Positions 1-6,042 of a stretch of DNA of 10,689 nucleotides are shown here, one piece after another (position 1 is the stretch's first letter; each line of letters starts with the position of its first letter). The DNA is taken from NCBI GenBank assembly GCA_016934645.1, contig JAFGSL010000287.1, positions 1 through 10,689 on the forward strand. The letters are read 5' to 3'. The notes under the pieces are model-generated. The model was given only the letters and a program-made list of their open reading frames with translations, was not told the origin of the DNA and searched no databases. This stretch comes from Anaerolineae bacterium. GTDB lineage: Bacteria > Chloroflexota > Anaerolineae > B4-G1 > SLSP01. Both the position numbers and the translations under genes were made by a program.

Positions 1-342
1 GCCCACCGGTCCCAGACGACCCGGCGCAGCCTCACCGTAGAAAAGCAGGCCGGGGCCACCGGCAGAGGAGAGCCACAATGCGGGGATAGTTTCCTCACCG
101 CGCGTCAGACGGATGTGTTCCGGCACGAGGGTTGTGGGATCGAGGCCCTGCGCGCGCCACCAGTCCGGGCCAAGCCAGCGCGGGCCATCGTCGCGGACCA
201 GCAATGTCCAACCGGTGGCCAGATCGGATGAAGTTGGTGCGGGCACCCCGGTCACTTCCGACGATGGTTCAGGCTTGGCACGACAGCTCGCGAGCCAAAC
301 GAGCATTAGCAGCGCCACCGCGACCCACAGTGCGCGCTTCAC
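1..342 (-). CDS. Lipoprotein, N-terminal part; possible C25-type (gingipain-like) peptidase
   Basis: Partial gene of 114 codons, open to the left edge of the window. The GTG start at 342 overlaps the stop of the upstream S26-like gene by 4 nt (GTGA), so translation is probably coupled; a GTG 15 nt earlier is in frame but gives a poorer signal peptide. The protein begins MKRALWVAVALLMLVWLASC: a positive n-region, a hydrophobic core and a lipobox (LASC, Cys20), so a lipid-anchored exported protein is likely. After a short Pro/Ser/Thr linker comes a segment with WTLLVRDDG, a GLDP motif, HIRLTRGEETIPALW and LLFYGEA. From memory, the pattern of an R-L-T residue, 'G-x-x-I/V-P', then 'FYGE' matches the propeptide-like region ahead of C25 cysteine peptidases in Chloroflexota and Bacteroidota. 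No catalytic residues lie within the window, so the peptidase call is inference; the lipoprotein call is firmer. Confidence 0.6.
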   Translation of the reverse strand, partial: MKRALWVAVALLMLVWLASCRAKPEPSSEVTGVPAPTSSDLATGWTLLVRDDGPRWLGPDWWRAQGLDPTTLVPEHIRLTRGEETIPALWLSSAGGPGLLFYGEAAPGRLGPVG

Positions 343-1883
343 TGTTGCCGCTTCCACATTAAAATACCCGCTCCAATAAAGCCTGCTCCCACGATACCGC
401 CGACGATCAACAGCCATATAGAGAGCATTTTCTCCACCGGGACATCGGTTGATTCACCCTCCACCGGGCCACGCGCAGACAACCGCTCCGACGGCGCCGC
501 CCCCGAATCCGATGGACTCTCGAGGGTCGCCAGAGACGAGATAGGTGTTCCCGAAGCTTGCGGCGTATCTGGCACATCATCCTGCGTTACAACTTGCGTT
601 GTCGCAGTGGCCGTCAGGATTGCGGGTTGCGCCTCTGTGGAAGCCGTCGCGGTCGCAATATCCGCTTCCGCAGACGCCGTCACAGTGGGGTTCTCCGTCA
701 GCAAAGTCGGGCTTGGCGTGAAGGTGGGACGCGGCGTTGCCGTTGCGCCATCGGAAACAGGCTCCTTTGGTGACAACGTTGACGTTGATGTCGGCGTTAC
801 ACCACATTGTCCCGTCACATTGAGCGTGATCACGAAATCCTCGGTCGTACTGTCGAGATATTTCACCCGCAAGGTATGGGACTCAGTTTCACAAGGGCAA
901 AACGCCCGTTCTCCATCCCCGTAAACACCCACATTGTCGAAGAAGATCGCCAGGATATTGTTTGTCTGCCAGTACAGTGTAGCACATTCTCCAGCAGTCA
1001 GGTCGGTCTTATCAGCCCAAAATTGGACATTTGGATTGGGCGTTGACGTAGGCAATGGTGTCGACGTAGGTGTTGGTGTAGACGTAGCCGTGGGAGTCAA
1101 GGTCGGTGTTGTCGTGAATGGAACAGTCGCAGAAATGGGGCCATGCATCTCACCAGTCAAACCATTACTTGGCAGGTCTTCCAGCTTGTAATAATAAGGG
1201 ACTCCGGGCGTCACTTCAGTATCTTCGTATTCATAGAAAGCCCCTGCGCCCTCGTCCAGAGAAGCGATGAAACCGGAAATATCCGCATAGGCATTATCAT
1301 CCAGCTCATCCAAACTGCGCCAGAGACGGAAGCCCAGGTTATCGGTCTCGCTGGCGGTCTCCCAATAAACAGTGACTGTGTCCGCACCCGCCTCGGCATA
1401 GAAGTCGGTCAATCCGACAGCAGCCCACACGAACGTCGCGGTGACTGCTACCACAAAAAGCGCCAACAACAACGCTTTGATGCGTCGTAACACACCCCAC
1501 ACATCGCCGAGAGTTTGGTGACCGGCAGCCAACAGTCTTTCGCGCCGCAGTTGGCCCGGCGTGCGACAGTAGAAGCAATGCCCACCACGCTGCGCTCCAA
1601 CGACACGGCCCAAGACAGCATCTGGAGGCCAGGACGGATCAAGCGCCCTGTGGCCGTCGCCCTTGGTTATGATGCGACCATGACGCCATCCCAGGTAACG
1701 ATGCAGAAAAGCGCCCTGCACACTGTGGACAACGACCCAATCCCCAGGCGCAAGCGCCTCAGCCGTTACCGGATTGACGACCACCTCGTCACCCGGGCGC
1801 AGCGTAGGCAGCATACTGCGCCCGCGTACTCGCAGGTGCATCGGGCCAGGTAGATTTTCCGTTACGGCATCCAGCCAGATCAT
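339..1883 (-). CDS. Membrane protein: S24/S26 signal-peptidase-like domain fused to FnIII/Ig-like ectodomain
   Basis: 514 aa, ATG at 1883 preceded 8 nt upstream by AAAAGGAG. Residues 1-100 are a compact S24/S26 fold: GRSMLPTLRPGDEV carries the nucleophile-type Ser23, LHR gives His61, and ITKGD (73-76) followed by VLGRVVG matches the S26B (SPC18/SipW-like, Ser-His) pattern. A CxxC follows at 103-106. RRIK then precedes one TM helix (about 137-157). Residues 158-253 resemble an FnIII-like domain (VYWETASETDNLGFRLWRS). A Thr/Pro linker (about 256-283) leads to an Ig-like domain rich in Cys (GECATLYW, FCPC; about 285-357). A longer low-complexity Ser/Thr/Pro stretch ends in a second TM (about 489-510) and a KRQQ tail. 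The positive-inside rule puts the S26 module in the cytoplasm, whereas real signal peptidases face outward. It shares a transcript with the lipoprotein downstream. Whether it is an active protease is unknown; regulatory or sorting roles are possible. Confidence 0.8.
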   Translation of the reverse strand: MIWLDAVTENLPGPMHLRVRGRSMLPTLRPGDEVVVNPVTAEALAPGDWVVVHSVQGAFLHRYLGWRHGRIITKGDGHRALDPSWPPDAVLGRVVGAQRGGHCFYCRTPGQLRRERLLAAGHQTLGDVWGVLRRIKALLLALFVVAVTATFVWAAVGLTDFYAEAGADTVTVYWETASETDNLGFRLWRSLDELDDNAYADISGFIASLDEGAGAFYEYEDTEVTPGVPYYYKLEDLPSNGLTGEMHGPISATVPFTTTPTLTPTATSTPTPTSTPLPTSTPNPNVQFWADKTDLTAGECATLYWQTNNILAIFFDNVGVYGDGERAFCPCETESHTLRVKYLDSTTEDFVITLNVTGQCGVTPTSTSTLSPKEPVSDGATATPRPTFTPSPTLLTENPTVTASAEADIATATASTEAQPAILTATATTQVVTQDDVPDTPQASGTPISSLATLESPSDSGAAPSERLSARGPVEGESTDVPVEKMLSIWLLIVGGIVGAGFIGAGILMWKRQQ

Positions 1884-1903
1884 AACTGCATCTCCTTTTA
1901 GAA

Positions 1904-1931
1904 ATTATACCTGAAAGGCAAGCGTTTGCAA
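1904..1931 (-). promoter_or_regulatory. Putative sigma-70 promoter of the S26-like gene
   Basis: On the minus strand TTGCAA (1931-1926) and an exact TATAAT (1909-1904) are separated by 16 nt. The -10 box is 20 nt from the start codon, implying a very short leader. The RBS AAAAGGAG lies between them. Confidence 0.6.
1918..1929. promoter_or_regulatory. LacI/PurR-like operator palindrome (candidate)
   Basis: GCAAGCGTTTGC differs by one base from the perfect palindrome GCAAACGTTTGC, the core shape of many LacI-family operators with a central CG. It sits between the -35 and -10 boxes of the leftward promoter, where a bound repressor would block transcription. No regulator gene is visible in the window. 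Confidence 0.35.
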
Positions 1932-1934
1932 TAA

Positions 1935-1950
1935 GTAGACGGTAGACGGG
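1935..1950. repeat. Short heptad repeat (GTAGACG x2)
   Basis: GTAGACG occurs twice in perfect tandem (1935-1941, 1942-1948), followed by GG. It lies between the two divergent promoters. Two units alone would be unremarkable; it is listed because four other intergenic gaps carry longer 7-bp arrays. Confidence 0.5.
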
Positions 1951-1962
1951 AAAGAAAAGCAA

Positions 1963-1990
1963 TTGCTTTGCCTATCCGTCATGCTATAAT
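1963..1990 (+). promoter_or_regulatory. Putative sigma-70 promoter of glmU
   Basis: TTGCTT (1963-1968), a 16-nt spacer and a perfect TATAAT (1985-1990), with an extended -10 TG at 1982-1983. The predicted transcript start near 1997 gives a leader of about 60 nt that contains the AACGTT repeats. Confidence 0.7.
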
Positions 1991-2011
1991 TGCAATACAT
2001 TGGCGTGGTAA

Positions 2012-2035
2012 AACGTTACAACGTGTAAACGTTCA
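2012..2035. repeat. Three 8-bp direct repeats with AACGT core in the glmU leader
   Basis: AACGTTAC, AACGTGTA and AACGTTCA lie end to end. The outer AACGTT copies (2012-2017, 2028-2033) also make a two-fold symmetric arrangement around the central ACGT. The position just after the predicted transcription start suits an operator or an mRNA regulatory site. The function is unproven. Confidence 0.45.
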
Positions 2036-2057
2036 AGCGCATCAAAAGGAGCCGTCC

Positions 2058-3449
2058 ATGGATCTATCCATTGTGATATTAGCCGCAGGAAAAAGCGAAC
2101 GGTTCGCATCACGCCTCCCCAAAATCCTGCACCCGTTAGGCGAACGCCCGATGTTGGCCCACATCCTCAACCTGGCAACGCGCCTCGCCGACACACCACC
2201 CGTACTCGTCGTGGCGCCGGATACAGAAGATGCCATCCGCGCGTGGGCTGGAGAACACATCCGGTACGTCGTTCAAAAGGAAGCGCTGGGAACTGGACAC
2301 GCTGTACTGCAAGCACGATCCCTGCTTGAGGGCAAAGCCAAGCACGTCCTGGTGCTCTACGCCGATACGCCGCTCGTGCAGGAGGCCACCTTGCGGCATC
2401 TCGTGGAACAGCACATCACACGGCAGGCTGCCGCGACCATCCTCACCGTCGAATGTGAGGTCTCGTGTGGTTTGGGACGTATCGTGCGCGATGCTTACGG
2501 GCGCGTCCATGCCATTGTCGAAGAGGTAGAAGCAACACCAGACATCGCAGAACTCCACGAGATGAACAGTGGCATCGGGGTTTTTGCCGACAAGGCACTG
2601 TGGCAATTTCTCGAACAACTCGAACCGAGCCCGCGCAAAGGCGAGTATTACCTCACCGATGTGATCGGGCTAGCAATCGGCGCGCACCAAACAGTGGGAA
2701 CCCTCGTGGTCGACGATCCAAATGAAGCCATCGGCATCAATACGCGTGTCGATCTGGCGCTGGCCGAGACCGCACTGCGACAGCGCATCAACCAGCACTG
2801 GATGCTGGCTGGCGTCACGCTCATCGACCCGGCGAGTACCTACATCGGCCCCGACGTGACCATTGCGCCGGATACAGTCATCCACCCCAACACGCATCTG
2901 CGTGGCAAAACTGCGATTGGCGAAGCGTGCTCCATCGGCCCAAACAGCCTTATCGAAGGGAGCACTATCGGCGATCGCTGCACGGTCCTGGCTTCAGTGC
3001 TTGAATACTCGGTGATGGAGGATGACAGCGACATCGGCCCGTTCAGCCACCTGCGCAAGGGTGCGCACGTATGTACCGGCGCACACGTCGGCAACTTTGG
3101 GGAAATGAAGAACAGTACACTCGGCCCCAACGCGAAGATGGGGCATTTCAGTTATCTGGGCGACACACAGGTAGGCAAAGATGTCAATATCGGTGCAGGG
3201 ACGATCACTTGCAACTTTGACGGGGAACGCAAACACCCTACCATCATTGAGGATAACGTCTTCATCGGCTCAAACTCACTGCTGATTGCCCCGCTGCACA
3301 TCGGCAAGGGGGCAAAAACAGGCGCCGGATCGGTGGTGACACACGACATTCCACCGCACGCCGTAGCCTATGGTGTACCCGCGCGAATTCGCAAGTATCT
3401 TGGCGAAGATTCAAGCGACAAGCTGCCGGAGAATCCAGCGGCTGAATAA
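2058..3449 (+). CDS. glmU: Bifunctional GlmU: N-acetylglucosamine-1-P uridyltransferase / glucosamine-1-P acetyltransferase
   Basis: 463 aa, close to the usual length of about 456. It makes UDP-GlcNAc in the cytoplasm by acetylating glucosamine-1-P and then transferring UMP, feeding peptidoglycan and glycan synthesis. The N-terminal pyrophosphorylase domain (1-230) has LAAGKSERF with Arg15 and Lys22, QKEALGTGH (73-81), YADTPL with the metal ligand Asp103, EMNSGIGVF, and GINTR with the second metal ligand Asn228. A linker helix leads to a left-handed beta-helix of hexapeptide repeats (about 252-440). In the acetyltransferase site Arg333, Lys351, the catalytic His363 and Asn386 fall at the same numbers as in E. 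coli, but the usual Tyr387 is Phe (CNFDG). The start at 2058 is chosen because AAGGAG (2046-2051) lies 6 nt upstream and family homology begins there; an in-frame TTG at 1968 would overlap the promoter. cdd follows after 60 nt. Confidence 0.96.
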   Translation: MDLSIVILAAGKSERFASRLPKILHPLGERPMLAHILNLATRLADTPPVLVVAPDTEDAIRAWAGEHIRYVVQKEALGTGHAVLQARSLLEGKAKHVLVLYADTPLVQEATLRHLVEQHITRQAAATILTVECEVSCGLGRIVRDAYGRVHAIVEEVEATPDIAELHEMNSGIGVFADKALWQFLEQLEPSPRKGEYYLTDVIGLAIGAHQTVGTLVVDDPNEAIGINTRVDLALAETALRQRINQHWMLAGVTLIDPASTYIGPDVTIAPDTVIHPNTHLRGKTAIGEACSIGPNSLIEGSTIGDRCTVLASVLEYSVMEDDSDIGPFSHLRKGAHVCTGAHVGNFGEMKNSTLGPNAKMGHFSYLGDTQVGKDVNIGAGTITCNFDGERKHPTIIEDNVFIGSNSLLIAPLHIGKGAKTGAGSVVTHDIPPHAVAYGVPARIRKYLGEDSSDKLPENPAAE

Positions 3450-3509
3450 AATACCAACGCTGAGTCGATTTGCGCAGATTCGCGGTTTATGTTTGGAGGA
3501 CAGTAGATC

Positions 3510-3947
3510 ATGACGACAGACAAAACTAAAGCCAACGATGCTCTGGACATCGATGTGGCACTGCTTGTGGCCAGAGCTACATCGGCGCTAAAGCACGCTT
3601 ATGTCCCCTACTCCGGCTATCCCGTGGGCGCAGCGGTGCTGGCCGACGACGGACATGTGTACACCGGTAGCAATATCGAAAACGCAGTCTATCCGCTGAC
3701 GATTTGCGCGGAGCGCGTCGCCATCACCAAAGCAATCTCCGAGGGCGCACAACATATTCTTGCCATCGCCGTCGCCACTGCGAACGGCGGAACCCCCTGC
3801 GGATCGTGCCGCCAGGTGATGCAGGAATTCGGCGCGCGCACAATGCCTGTCTTCATCGCGCGAACTGATGGCAACTACCGGCAACGAACACTGGAAGAAC
3901 TCCTCCCCGAAGGCTTCTCTGCCGCCGACCTGACCGTAAAGGAATGA
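3510..3947 (+). CDS. cdd: Cytidine deaminase
   Basis: 145 aa, the size of the small homotetrameric cytidine deaminases. It converts cytidine and deoxycytidine to uridine and deoxyuridine in pyrimidine salvage. The motifs are all present: YSGYPVGAA (34-42), the ribose-binding GSNIENAVYP (Asn55, Glu57), CAER with zinc ligand Cys66 and proton-shuttle Glu68, and PCGSCRQVMQEF with zinc ligands Cys97 and Cys100. GGAGGA (3495-3500) precedes the ATG by 9 nt. The gene sits 60 nt after glmU and 52 nt before the GAF gene with no clear terminator or promoter in either gap, so cotranscription from the glmU promoter is likely. A slightly longer hydrophilic N-terminus (first 12 residues) is the only departure from the standard family. 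Confidence 0.96.
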   Translation: MTTDKTKANDALDIDVALLVARATSALKHAYVPYSGYPVGAAVLADDGHVYTGSNIENAVYPLTICAERVAITKAISEGAQHILAIAVATANGGTPCGSCRQVMQEFGARTMPVFIARTDGNYRQRTLEELLPEGFSAADLTVKE

Positions 3948-3999
3948 ACGGCTGAAACGGATCGGAGCCTACGTCGCTTAGACGCTGAGAGGAAAACGC

Positions 4000-5658
4000 A
4001 TGCCAACCGAACTCACCTCACTGGAATCTCACGATCGCGCAACACAAAAAGCAGCGGTTAGCGTCCGGCTCGATGCGATGACGCTGGACGCACTTCCCCG
4101 CGTAGCATTGGTTTCCGGTATGGGTTACCTGATCGGCATCGTCTATCATCTGTTAGCCCCGGAGTACACCGGTCTCTCCGTTGCACTCCTCATCGTCTCC
4201 GTGTTGCTCTCATTTGCCCTGCGTGGCGCACTACGCACGTGGACATTATCCTCACGCCATGCCCCGGCAGTGACAGCGGCATTGGTTGCGCTGGCCCTCC
4301 TCAATGCCCTGCACTCGCTTTTTGCGAGCGGCGGTCCTCGTGCGGCTGTACTGCTGATGCTCGTCACTGTGAGCACGGGATTGCTGTTGGTGCGAACACT
4401 GTGGTTTGGGTTGATGCTGGGGCTCAGTCTCGCGGGATGGCTTGTCGCGATGTTGATCTTTTCTACACCGGCGGGGTGGATAAGTGCAGGCTTCGATCTC
4501 CTGCTGGCATCGGCGCTCGCGGTGGGTGTTCACGCCGTTCGTCGCGCCAACTGCGCCCAAATCGCCCGTCTATACCTCCAGGGTGAAGCGCAGACTGCGT
4601 CCCTCAAGCGACGGATTGCCCTGGTGGAGACCAGCCGCGCGATCGTCGAACGCTTCAGCGCCATCGATGATATGGACACTCTGTTGCAACACGCGACAGA
4701 CAACATCGGTACAAACTATGGGTGCACCTACGTCGGCATCTTTTTATTGGATGAGAACACCGCGGAATTGGTCGCCCGCGCAGGGACCGGCAGCGCGGGG
4801 CGAGCAGCGATACAGGCCGGCGCGCGCGTCAAAGTGGGACGCGGTATCATCGGTTGGGTGGCGGAAAACCGCCGCGTCGCCTACGCCAGAGATACGGCAC
4901 GGGATCCGCGATTTGTCATCTGGGATTTATTGCCCGACACTCGCTCGGAGTTGACCCTACCATTGCACGTGGGCGAAGCCCTGCTCGGTGTATTGGATGT
5001 GCAAAGCGAGCGCCCCAACGCCTTTCACGATGAGGACGTGACCGCACTGCAGCTTATGGCTGATCATATCGCTCTGGTCGTGCAGAACATGCTTCTACGC
5101 CAGGTGGAGAAGGATCGGCGCCGGTTGATGGAAACGCTGCAGCACGTAGGCCGGTCGCTCTCCCGGTCGATGGACACGCAAGCCGCGTTCACTATGATCC
5201 TGCAGCAACTCGCTACTGTGATCCCCTACGATCGTGGCTCCATCATGCTGCAAAACGATACGCTTTTGGAACTTGTCGCGGCGCGAGGTTTCCCTGGCAG
5301 CAAACGCGCTTTCCGCTGGCGGGTACCCGTGCGGGCAGGGGACGTCTATGATGAAATTCGCCGCACTCAGAAACCGTTGATTCTCGATGACGCATTGCGC
5401 CGTGCGGATTGGTTTCACTTGCGGGACCTGCTGCCTGCGCGCAGTTGGGTCGGCATTCCACTGATTCACGAGGACAGCGTGATTGGGATGCTTTCATTGG
5501 CGCGCGAAACATACGCGCCCTTTACCGAGGACGAAATTACCTTCGCTACTTTGTTTGCGTGGCAGGCAACCATCGTGTTGCAAAATGCCCGGCTCAGCGT
5601 CGAACTCCAGGAAAAAACGGCGAAACCATCATACCCCTCAGCAATGCCACAGCCGTAG
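4000..5658 (+). CDS. Six-TM membrane protein with two GAF domains, no output domain
   Basis: 552 aa, ATG 6 nt after AGAGGA. The N-terminus holds about six hydrophobic helices (roughly 34-52, 57-76, 88-110, 114-131, 133-154, 160-180), an MASE-like membrane sensor. A charged helix (185-222) then leads to GAF domain 1 (about 224-365; GRGIIGWVAENRRVAYARDTARDPRF and LTLPLHVGEALLGVLDVQS are typical). A second helix (366-390) links to GAF domain 2 (about 391-533; YDRGSIMLQ, SWVGIPLIHEDSVIGMLSL). GAF domains bind small ligands or chromophores; the ligand cannot be told here. The protein ends just after the helix ELQEKT, exactly where related Chloroflexota proteins often continue into a histidine kinase, GGDEF or phosphatase domain. 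It may be a stand-alone sensor working through a partner, or a truncated sensor kinase; a 17-bp inverted repeat starts 35 nt after the stop. It is probably in the glmU-cdd transcript. Confidence 0.88.
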   Translation: MPTELTSLESHDRATQKAAVSVRLDAMTLDALPRVALVSGMGYLIGIVYHLLAPEYTGLSVALLIVSVLLSFALRGALRTWTLSSRHAPAVTAALVALALLNALHSLFASGGPRAAVLLMLVTVSTGLLLVRTLWFGLMLGLSLAGWLVAMLIFSTPAGWISAGFDLLLASALAVGVHAVRRANCAQIARLYLQGEAQTASLKRRIALVETSRAIVERFSAIDDMDTLLQHATDNIGTNYGCTYVGIFLLDENTAELVARAGTGSAGRAAIQAGARVKVGRGIIGWVAENRRVAYARDTARDPRFVIWDLLPDTRSELTLPLHVGEALLGVLDVQSERPNAFHDEDVTALQLMADHIALVVQNMLLRQVEKDRRRLMETLQHVGRSLSRSMDTQAAFTMILQQLATVIPYDRGSIMLQNDTLLELVAARGFPGSKRAFRWRVPVRAGDVYDEIRRTQKPLILDDALRRADWFHLRDLLPARSWVGIPLIHEDSVIGMLSLARETYAPFTEDEITFATLFAWQATIVLQNARLSVELQEKTAKPSYPSAMPQP

Positions 5659-5692
5659 GGATGCATTGCACAGGAAGGTGTCACAAAAGCAA

Positions 5693-5759
5693 CCGCGGAT
5701 TTACGCCAGAGGTAAGTTAAAGTTAAAATGGAGGTGTCATTTTCTGGCGCAAATCCGCG
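5693..5759. repeat. 17-bp inverted repeat with 32-nt loop (hairpin or MITE-like remnant)
   Basis: CGCGGATTTACGCCAGA (5694-5710) pairs with TCTGGCGCAAATCCGCG (5743-5759) with one mismatch. The loop is A/T-rich (GTTAAAGTTAAAATGG). A direct repeat AGGTGTCA (5676-5683, 5732-5739) overlaps it. There is no T tract after the stem, so it is not a standard intrinsic terminator. It could be a palindromic interspersed repeat, a non-autonomous element or a factor-dependent mRNA 3' end for the GAF gene. Confidence 0.65.
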
Positions 5760-5913
5760 TCCCACAATAAGCGGCCCGAACGTCTCCGGCGAGATGCAGC
5801 CACCGGCAACATCGCTAACCCTCAAGAATGCCGGGGCTACCACTCGTCCTTCACGCCGCGGTCTTCTGAGCCACACTTTATTAATCAACAGTATAAATCA
5901 TATTGGCACGAAC

Positions 5914-5936
5914 TACGTTTGCGTTACGTAAACGTA
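5914..5936. promoter_or_regulatory. 23-bp near-perfect palindrome upstream of purA (candidate operator)
   Basis: The left arm TACGTTTGCGT and the right arm ACGTAAACGTA flank a central T; one pair of opposed positions mismatches. The inner TTACGTAA (5924-5931) is perfectly symmetric. It lies 23 bp upstream of the candidate purA -35 box, so it could bind a dimeric repressor or activator. Its CGTTAC and GTAAACG elements also occur in the glmU leader, which hints at a shared regulator. Confidence 0.5.
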
Positions 5937-5958
5937 ATGTGGCAGTTGTGTTGGCGTA

Positions 5959-5987
5959 TTGAAGTTTCACCCAATCTGTGGTAAAAC
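5959..5987 (+). promoter_or_regulatory. Possible purA promoter
   Basis: TTGAAG (5959-5964), 17 nt, then TAAAAC (5982-5987). Each box has 4 of 6 consensus bases. An alternative -10-like TATAAA at 5892-5897 lacks a good -35. This is a weak call. Confidence 0.35.
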
Positions 5988-6042
5988 TATCTAGCGTGGT
6001 CGAGAAATCAACGAGTTCCAATTAATCGAAAAGGAGAGCAAT

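Larger units (their letters stand above)
5659..6042. other. Gene-free stretch between the GAF gene and purA
   Basis: This 384-bp gap holds the 5693-5759 inverted repeat, then about 150 bp in which I see nothing convincing, then an A/T-richer purA control region with a 23-bp palindrome (5914-5936) and a candidate promoter. An open frame at 5728-5931 has no ribosome binding site and no recognisable family. Confidence 0.6.

Noticed and set aside
1968..2057. Extended glmU start at a TTG codon (30 extra residues)
   Set aside because: The extension overlaps the -35/-10 promoter boxes, is not homologous to GlmU, and the ATG at 2058 has a good ribosome binding site and starts the conserved fold.
2136..2618. 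160-aa minus-strand open frame inside glmU
   Set aside because: Antisense to a certain gene, no ribosome binding site or recognisable domain; a high-GC shadow frame.
5711..5742. Intrinsic terminator for the GAF gene at the 5693-5759 hairpin
   Set aside because: The stem is long but has a 32-nt loop and no T run after it, so I list it as a repeat.
5466..5888. 140-aa minus-strand open frame covering the GAF gene end and the inverted repeat
   Set aside because: Overlaps a supported gene, has no recognisable motif and no clear ribosome binding site.
5728..5931. 67-aa plus-strand open frame before purA
   Set aside because: No ribosome binding site, starts inside the inverted-repeat loop, low-complexity composition, and ends in the purA control region.
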